NCBI RefSeq assembly: GCF_021398735.1
Contig: NZ_CP090349.1
Span: 4,979,001-5,043,000, forward strand
Direction: 5' to 3'
Length of the DNA stretch: 64,000 nucleotides
Source: Methylobacterium oryzae
Lineage (GTDB): Bacteria; Pseudomonadota; Alphaproteobacteria; Rhizobiales; Beijerinckiaceae
Shown one piece after another: positions 62,901 to 64,000 of this stretch. The first letter of the stretch is position 1; every line of letters starts with the position of its first letter. Position numbers and translations under genes: made by a program. Under the pieces are notes generated by a model. That model made no database searches and was not told the origin of the DNA. It worked only from the letters and a program-made list of their open reading frames with translations.

Positions 62901-63054
62901 AACCGGGATAGGTCGCGCTCACCTGGATCGTGACGGGCGCCACGTCCGGGTATTGCGACACCGGCAGGAACGCGAGGGAGATCGCCCCCACCAGCACGAT
63001 GAAGATGGAGATCGCCCAGGCGAAGATCGGGCGCGCGATGAAGAAGCGGGTCAT
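59911..63054 (-). CDS. RND family efflux permease (HAE1/AcrB type)
   Basis: A 1047-residue inner-membrane pump subunit. TM1 begins FIARPIFAWAISIFIVLVGA, followed by the pore domain with SQYPDVAPVTIQVSATYPG. TM4 has the proton-relay Asp pair in GILVDDAIVVVENVERIM, and the second repeat has GLTAKNAILIIEVAKDFV with the partner Lys. Length and twofold repeat match AcrB/MexB. It exports hydrophobic drugs with proton energy, together with an adaptor and a TolC-like outer channel. The adaptor gene is 18 bases upstream. No TolC gene is visible here. Confidence 0.97.
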   Translation of the reverse strand: MTRFFIARPIFAWAISIFIVLVGAISLAFLPVSQYPDVAPVTIQVSATYPGSPPERLYDGVTRIIEEELNGIPGLMYFESTSDTSGMAQIMASFAPGSDPSKATVAVQNRIKRIEARLPRAVTQQGVIVEEASTSFLQFVTVSSKDGSLSETDLGDIAARRLLGELRRVPGVGRATLFSSEKALRIWIDPVKLVGFGMTPGDVTAAVGAQNAQIASGTVGAQPAAEGQRIAANVLVKGQLTTPAEFAEIVLRANPDGSLVRLRDVAEVELGGQSYTMQTRLDGRPAAGIGIQLAPGANALAAAGGVKAKLAQLQRTLPANIRVTVPYDTTPFVEVSIRKVLMTLAEAMALVFAVMFLFLQNVRYTLIPTIVVPVALLGTCGALLLAGFSINVLTMFGMVLAIGILVDDAIVVVENVERIMGEEGLPPREATAKAMGQITGAIVGITSVLVAVFVPLAFFPGSVGVIYRQFAVSMATSIAFSAFLALSLTPALCATLLKPVEKGHHHAKGGFFGWFNRRFHAGTGAYRSGVAGLLRRPVRALLVYGLLVAALGWGYWRMPSSFLPIEDQGYVIVDAQTPPESATGRTLDVAKRIEEHFAKEPGIDSQTLLLGFGFSGQGQNAAINFVGLKPWGERGPQDSADAITARANAALGGLPDAIAMSLSPPAIDSLGNSSGFAFRLQDKAQQGHAALAAARDQLVKAASQSPILQGVYVEGLPTTPQIELVLDRQKASALGVTFADINDALSTSLGSAYVNDFPNQARMQRVIVQAEAARRMKAEDLLDLNVRNAKGQMVPFQSFARVQWTMGPSQVVGFNGYPSIKISGSAAPGYASGDAMAEMERLAGQLPPGFDFAWTGQSLQEKLSGSLAVYLLALALFCVFLCLAALYESWSIPLAVLLVVPTGVVGAVFAMLMRDMPNDVYFKVGLITVIGLTAKNAILIIEVAKDFVARGVPVREAALEACELRFRPIVMTSFAFILGVVPLAVATGASMNSQRAIGTGVLGGMVTATVLAVFVTPLFYVLIARVFGSAAAGQPEAGPVRRGIPVP

Positions 63055-63072
63055 GGTGCGGTCCCGGCGCGG

Positions 63073-64000
63073 TCAGGGCTTCGCGGAGGCGGAGGACGTC
63101 CGGGCGCCCTGCCAGGGCGCCGGGTTCACCGCCATGCCGGGCTGTATCCGCTGGAAACCCTCGACCACGACGGTCTCGCCGGCCTTGAGCCCGTCCTCGA
63201 CGATCCAGCCCGCATCCGTCAGCGCCCCCGCACGCACGGGGCGCAGCGCGACAATCCTGTCCTCCCCGACCACGAAGACCTGCGCGACGCCGGCGCTCGA
63301 CCGCTGGATGGCCTGGGCCGGGACGACGACCGCGCCCGGCAAAATTCCCTGCGCGAGGCGGATACGGACATAGGTGCCCGGCAGCAGGACGACCTTCGGG
63401 TTCGGGAACGTGGCCCTGAGCGACACCTGCCCGGTGCCGGGGTCGACGCTCACATCCGTGAACAGCAGACGCCCGGCATCGGCGTGGAGCGCGCCGTCGG
63501 GCAGGACGAGGCGGACCGCCGTCTCCTCCTTGCCCGTGGCCCGCTCCGCCAGCCGGCCCGGATCGGCCGCGGGGGCGTTGAAATCGGCGAAGATCGGATC
63601 GACCTGCTGGATCAGCGCGAGCTTGGTCGCCTCGCCCTGGCCCACGAGGGCGCCCTCCGTGACGAGGGCCCGGCCGATGCGGCCGGCGATGGGCGCCCGC
63701 ACGGTCGCGTAGTCGAGGTCGATCCGGGCGCGGGCGAGCTGCGCCTTCGCGCTCGCGACGTCGGCTTCGGCTTGGCGCAGGGCGGCGATCGTGAGGTCGT
63801 GCTGGGCGGTGCTGGCGGCCTGACGCTCCAGAAGGGTCTCGGTGCGCTCGGATTGCTTCAGCGCCTGCACCCGCGTGGCCTCGGCCCGGTCGAGCGCCGC
63901 GGACTTGGCATCGACCTCGGCCCGGTAGACGGCGGGGTCGATGCGGAAGAGGACATCGCCCTTCCGGACGAGGCTGCCTTCCTCGAAAGCGCGCTCCTGG
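63073..64000 (-). CDS. RND periplasmic adaptor subunit (partial, 5' end outside window)
   Basis: About 309 codons visible; the gene continues past 64000. Membrane-fusion protein pattern: N-terminal barrel-sandwich half (FEEGSLVRKGDVLFRIDPAV, cut at the edge), coiled-coil hairpin, second lipoyl half (DYATVRAPIAGRIGRALVTE), beta-barrel domain (VDPGTGQVSLRATFPNP, LPGTYVRIRL) and membrane-proximal end (AGETVVVEGFQRIQPGMAV). It bridges the RND permease and the outer-membrane channel. First of the two-gene pump operon. Confidence 0.95.
   Translation of the reverse strand, partial: QERAFEEGSLVRKGDVLFRIDPAVYRAEVDAKSAALDRAEATRVQALKQSERTETLLERQAASTAQHDLTIAALRQAEADVASAKAQLARARIDLDYATVRAPIAGRIGRALVTEGALVGQGEATKLALIQQVDPIFADFNAPAADPGRLAERATGKEETAVRLVLPDGALHADAGRLLFTDVSVDPGTGQVSLRATFPNPKVVLLPGTYVRIRLAQGILPGAVVVPAQAIQRSSAGVAQVFVVGEDRIVALRPVRAGALTDAGWIVEDGLKAGETVVVEGFQRIQPGMAVNPAPWQGARTSSASAKP

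Noticed and set aside
1..64000. CRISPR arrays, phage or conjugative modules
   Set aside because: No regularly spaced direct repeats, cas, integrase, capsid or mating-pair genes were seen. The dispersed repeat is imperfect and scattered, not an array.

Overview
The window is high-GC bacterial DNA with short AT-rich patches. The gene content suggests an alphaproteobacterium of the Hyphomicrobiales, most likely Methylobacterium or a close relative: a MucR/Ros-family regulator, an EcfG-type sigma factor joined to a NepR-like region, an HWE histidine kinase, alphaproteobacterial flagellin, DUF6894 and DUF1348 proteins, and many PAS-domain signalling proteins. The genus assignment is inferred from family knowledge; no search was run.

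Layout. 1-9 kb: a PAS protein, an Ivy-type lysozyme inhibitor, an IS5-type transposase remnant, flagellin, a chemoreceptor (MCP copy A) with decayed downstream genes, and a MucR regulator. Two tRNA genes (Ser-TGA, Gln-CTG) follow. 9.4-14 kb: a metal or heme uptake locus (two small DUF2946-like proteins, a PepSY membrane protein, a TonB-dependent receptor). 14-20 kb: an overlapping signalling operon of ABC-type binding protein, histidine kinase, response regulator and receiver-adenylate cyclase, followed by a second binding protein, with no transporter. 20-27 kb: stress-type genes (YidB-like, membrane-anchored TAXI protein, CsbD, PAS-LuxR regulator, NepR-EcfG fusion, DUF6894) and small secreted or membrane proteins. 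27.5-29.2 kb: a complete ISL3 element. 29-36 kb: PAS protein, YihY/BrkB protein, two SDR proteins with a divergent LysR, and an azoreductase/DsbA operon with a divergent HxlR regulator.

36.7-54.5 kb is dense in signalling: GGDEF-EAL protein, two HD-GYP proteins, an HWE kinase with its response regulator, a hybrid kinase, a receiver lacking its phosphoacceptor, and MCP copy B. Catalase-like genes (one intact, one deleted) and a cupin lie between. 55-57 kb has a MucR pseudogene, an IS110 transposase and a truncated flavin-binding gene. 58.6-64 kb has a TetR/DUF1348 operon with a long palindromic operator and an RND efflux operon running off the right edge.

The main organising feature is a reiterated module, chemoreceptor - small helical protein - HD-GYP phosphodiesterase, often with a divergent MucR. 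It occurs at 4.5-8.5 kb (HD-GYP and small gene dead, MucR alive), 51.3-55.5 kb (HD-GYP and small gene alive, MucR dead) and 38.6-40.5 kb (receptor truncated, HD-GYP alive). It links chemoreceptors to c-di-GMP turnover. An imperfect intergenic repeat is scattered at a dozen or more sites.
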